64,000 nucleotides of DNA, taken from Paenibacillus taichungensis (GTDB lineage: Bacteria; Bacillota; Bacilli; Paenibacillales; Paenibacillaceae). Positions within the stretch are counted from its first letter, which is position 1; each line of letters starts with the position of its first letter. Location: NCBI RefSeq assembly GCF_013359905.1, contig NZ_JABMCC010000121.1, positions 682,001-746,000 on the forward strand, written 5' to 3'. The notes under the pieces were generated by a model, which was not told where the DNA came from, did not search any database, and saw nothing but the letters and a program-made list of their open reading frames with translations. The position numbers were made by a program, and so were the translations under genes. Shown piece after piece: positions 62,459-64,000 of the stretch.

Positions 62459-63007
62459 TTACTTCGCACTTACCGACTTGAACCATTCATTCACTTCTTG
62501 CGTGATCTGATCACCGCCATTGGATTTCCAGTTGGCGACGAATTGGTCAAAGGCATCAACCGGCAGTTGGCCAGCTTCACGAGTGTTTTCATGTACAGAT
62601 CCGGGATACGTGCTGGGCCAGTCAGGAAAAGGAATTCGTTGGAGAAGTCTTTGATCTTCTCTTTGTCACTGGTCGGTTGTCCGTCGATGATATCCCAGTC
62701 GTAACCTTTGGCGAAGCCGTATTCATACTCACTGCCCGCAGCCGGGTTAGCCAGGTTATCGAGCAGGTAGTTGTAGTACAGGAAGATGGCTTCTGGATGC
62801 TTCGCATCCTTGTTAATCATGATACTTGCGTTGACACCAGAGTTCTGCCACTTCGTACCGATCTTGCCGTCTGGGCCAGCAGGAACAGGGTGAAGCTTTA
62901 TACTTTGAGCCAGGTACGTTCTTGATCAGATCGGATGCAGGCCAGTCTAGAACCCAGTTGGAGCCTGGCAGGATGCCCGCGTGCCCGGCATAAGTCGAAG
63001 TTAGCAA
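62459..63007 (-). pseudogene. Extracellular solute-binding protein, C-terminal part, frameshifted
   Basis: Reading the minus strand in three frames gives HAGILPGSNWVLDWPASDLIKNVPGSKYKA, then MINKDAKHPEAIFLYYNYLLDNLANPAAGSEYEYGFAKGYDWDI and GQLPVDAFDQFVANWKSNGGDQITQEVNEWFKSVSAK, the C-terminal half of a family 1 sugar-binding lipoprotein. At least two frameshifts; the N-terminal half has been replaced by the sigma factor gene upstream. Confidence 0.8.
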
Positions 63008-63008
63008 A

Positions 63009-63557
63009 TCAGTTTTTTTGGAGATTGTTAAGTAATTTTTTTCGGGCCCTAGCTAATCTTTGTGTAAATACAGACTCTGTTAAATGAAGTTCTTGACAGA
63101 TTTCACGATACGTTTTTCCCTCCACATAAAATAATAGAAGAGCTACTTGATAGTCTAATTTCAACTCGTCAATTGCTCTGTAAAGTTCTTCGTTAGTCTC
63201 TGTTCTCTCTACTTCTCGTTCCACAGTAAGTGCATCACTGAGAGTTTCAGTATTGTAACTACAGGGGTGTGCCAAAAAGCGGCGCTCTTTATTCAACTTT
63301 CTTAAGTAATCTAAAGTAGTATTATAGGTCAGGCGTTTAATCCAAGCTGGGATATTTGCATCTGATCTAATATATGGACCCTTTGTAATTGCTTTAATGA
63401 AAGCATCCTGAATAATATCTTCTGTTAATGAGTGATCAAGTATCATGGAATAAACCTTTGGATATACGAACTTGTAAAAAGAGCTATACACCGTTTCCTG
63501 AATTGTTGAATCGACACTGTCTAGTGGGTCTCTAAAAAAATCAAACCATTGAACCAT
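63009..63557 (-). CDS. ECF-type RNA polymerase sigma factor
   Basis: A 182-residue sigma-70 family protein. Region 2 lies in YSSFYKFVYPKVYSMILDHSLTEDIIQDAFIKAITKG and IRRLTYN-type helices (PAWIKRLTYNTTLDYLRK), region 4 in LDYQVALLLFYVEGKTYREICQELHLTESVFTQRLARARKKLL. Start ATG 63557 follows GGAGGACACGT. An anti-sigma gene would be expected downstream but the site is a decayed transporter, so the partner is probably lost or lies upstream on the other strand. Confidence 0.88.
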   Translation of the reverse strand: MVQWFDFFRDPLDSVDSTIQETVYSSFYKFVYPKVYSMILDHSLTEDIIQDAFIKAITKGPYIRSDANIPAWIKRLTYNTTLDYLRKLNKERRFLAHPCSYNTETLSDALTVEREVERTETNEELYRAIDELKLDYQVALLLFYVEGKTYREICQELHLTESVFTQRLARARKKLLNNLQKN

Positions 63558-63870
63558 ACGTGTCCTCCATAAATTTTTATGTAATTAACACGAAACAGAA
63601 CAATCTGTTATTTGTTAATTATACATCTTATATGGAATAATAAGTTATTAAATTTTGTTGATTCATAAAACTATGTGATTCAATTGATTTTTTAATTTTA
63701 CATATTCATACTTTTTTCGTTAGATAATGCAGATTGTAACGTTATATATGTATGCACCTATACACCATGAATTTAATTCTGCGAGGGTTTGGGAGGAGCT
63801 GATAAGGAAAGGAGGACGTTAATTATGTGTTAAGCTTAAAGAAACAAGGGCAGAAGTGAGGTATGGTTAT

Positions 63871-64000
63871 ATGAAAAAAAAATCTAAATACTTAATCTTG
63901 CTTTTTATTTTTATTGTGATTGTGTCTATTCTGTTTTTTTTGAATTTCAACAAAAAGGAAACCAATGAGCCAGTTGTAAATGGAGATATTATTCAAGTTA
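63871..64000 (+). CDS. Membrane-anchored protein, 5' part only
   Basis: From ATG 63871 the frame reads a Lys-rich start, a hydrophobic helix YLILLFIFIVIVSILFFLNF and a soluble beginning NKKETNEPVVNGDI. GTGAGG lies upstream. Cut off by the window end. The divergent sigma factor may regulate it. Gap 63558-63870 holds only AT-rich promoter-like DNA. Confidence 0.65.
   Translation, partial: MKKKSKYLILLFIFIVIVSILFFLNFNKKETNEPVVNGDIIQV

Overview
The window looks like a chromosome segment of a Paenibacillus-type Firmicute. Support for this comes from strong AGGAGG-like ribosome sites, GTG/TTG starts, Bacillus-style lipoproteins and regulators, YheO/MalY/NhaC and LplB/YtcP-type sugar transporters, an AraC-FhuD (Btr-like) iron regulator and rho-independent hairpins. 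No rRNA or tRNA gene was seen.

Layout. 1-13.8 kb is core-like, GC-richer DNA: an RluA-type pseudouridine synthase (cut by the window edge), a GT-D glycosyltransferase, a five-gene surface-glycan operon (2.5-7.7 kb), recQ, and a B12-binding radical SAM protein. 13.85-27 kb is AT-rich: a tyrosine recombinase followed by a run of small promoter-poor ORFs, each bounded by a structured 94-190 nt element. 27.3-43 kb is metabolic: a YheO/MalY/NhaC/RidA operon, a LacI regulator and two sugar ABC operons, the second with a GntR-LacI hybrid regulator and a shared palindromic operator. 43-47 kb is full of gene remnants and orphan hypotheticals. 48-52 kb is a Fur-box-controlled siderophore module (binding protein, FhuF-like reductase, Btr-like activator). 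52.5-54.4 kb carries a UMP kinase paralogue and a lipoprotein. 54.6-62 kb is a second stretch of the same cassette type, ending in a KAP P-loop NTPase. The last 2 kb holds a decayed solute-binding protein, an ECF-like sigma factor and the start of a membrane protein.

Main finding. The 13.85-25.8 kb and 54.6-59.1 kb regions form an integron-like cassette system. Twelve intact boundary elements share xxTAAC - 4 nt - an 8-nt box at the left and the complement of that box - about 7 nt - GTTAxx at the right. The 8-nt box covaries (TATTCACG, TGTTCC, TATTGACG, TATCTACA), so structure rather than sequence is kept. Between the boxes most elements can form three hairpins, a cloverleaf rather than one long hairpin. 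The first 8-10 nt of most cassettes are the exact complement of that same cassette's own tail, as expected if cassettes excise as circles and rejoin at a conserved AAC/GTTA core. The adjacent recombinase has the full tyrosine-recombinase catalytic set but lacks the extra domain of classical IntI and points toward the cassettes. Three copies of its downstream primary-site-like sequence exist, one beside a recombinase remnant. Cargo includes a TIR protein, GrpB, 2H phosphoesterase, retropepsin, RES, GNAT, NTF2-like, nucleotidyltransferase, ferritin-like, DUF218 and KAP NTPase genes, a mix of stress, resistance and candidate phage-defence functions.
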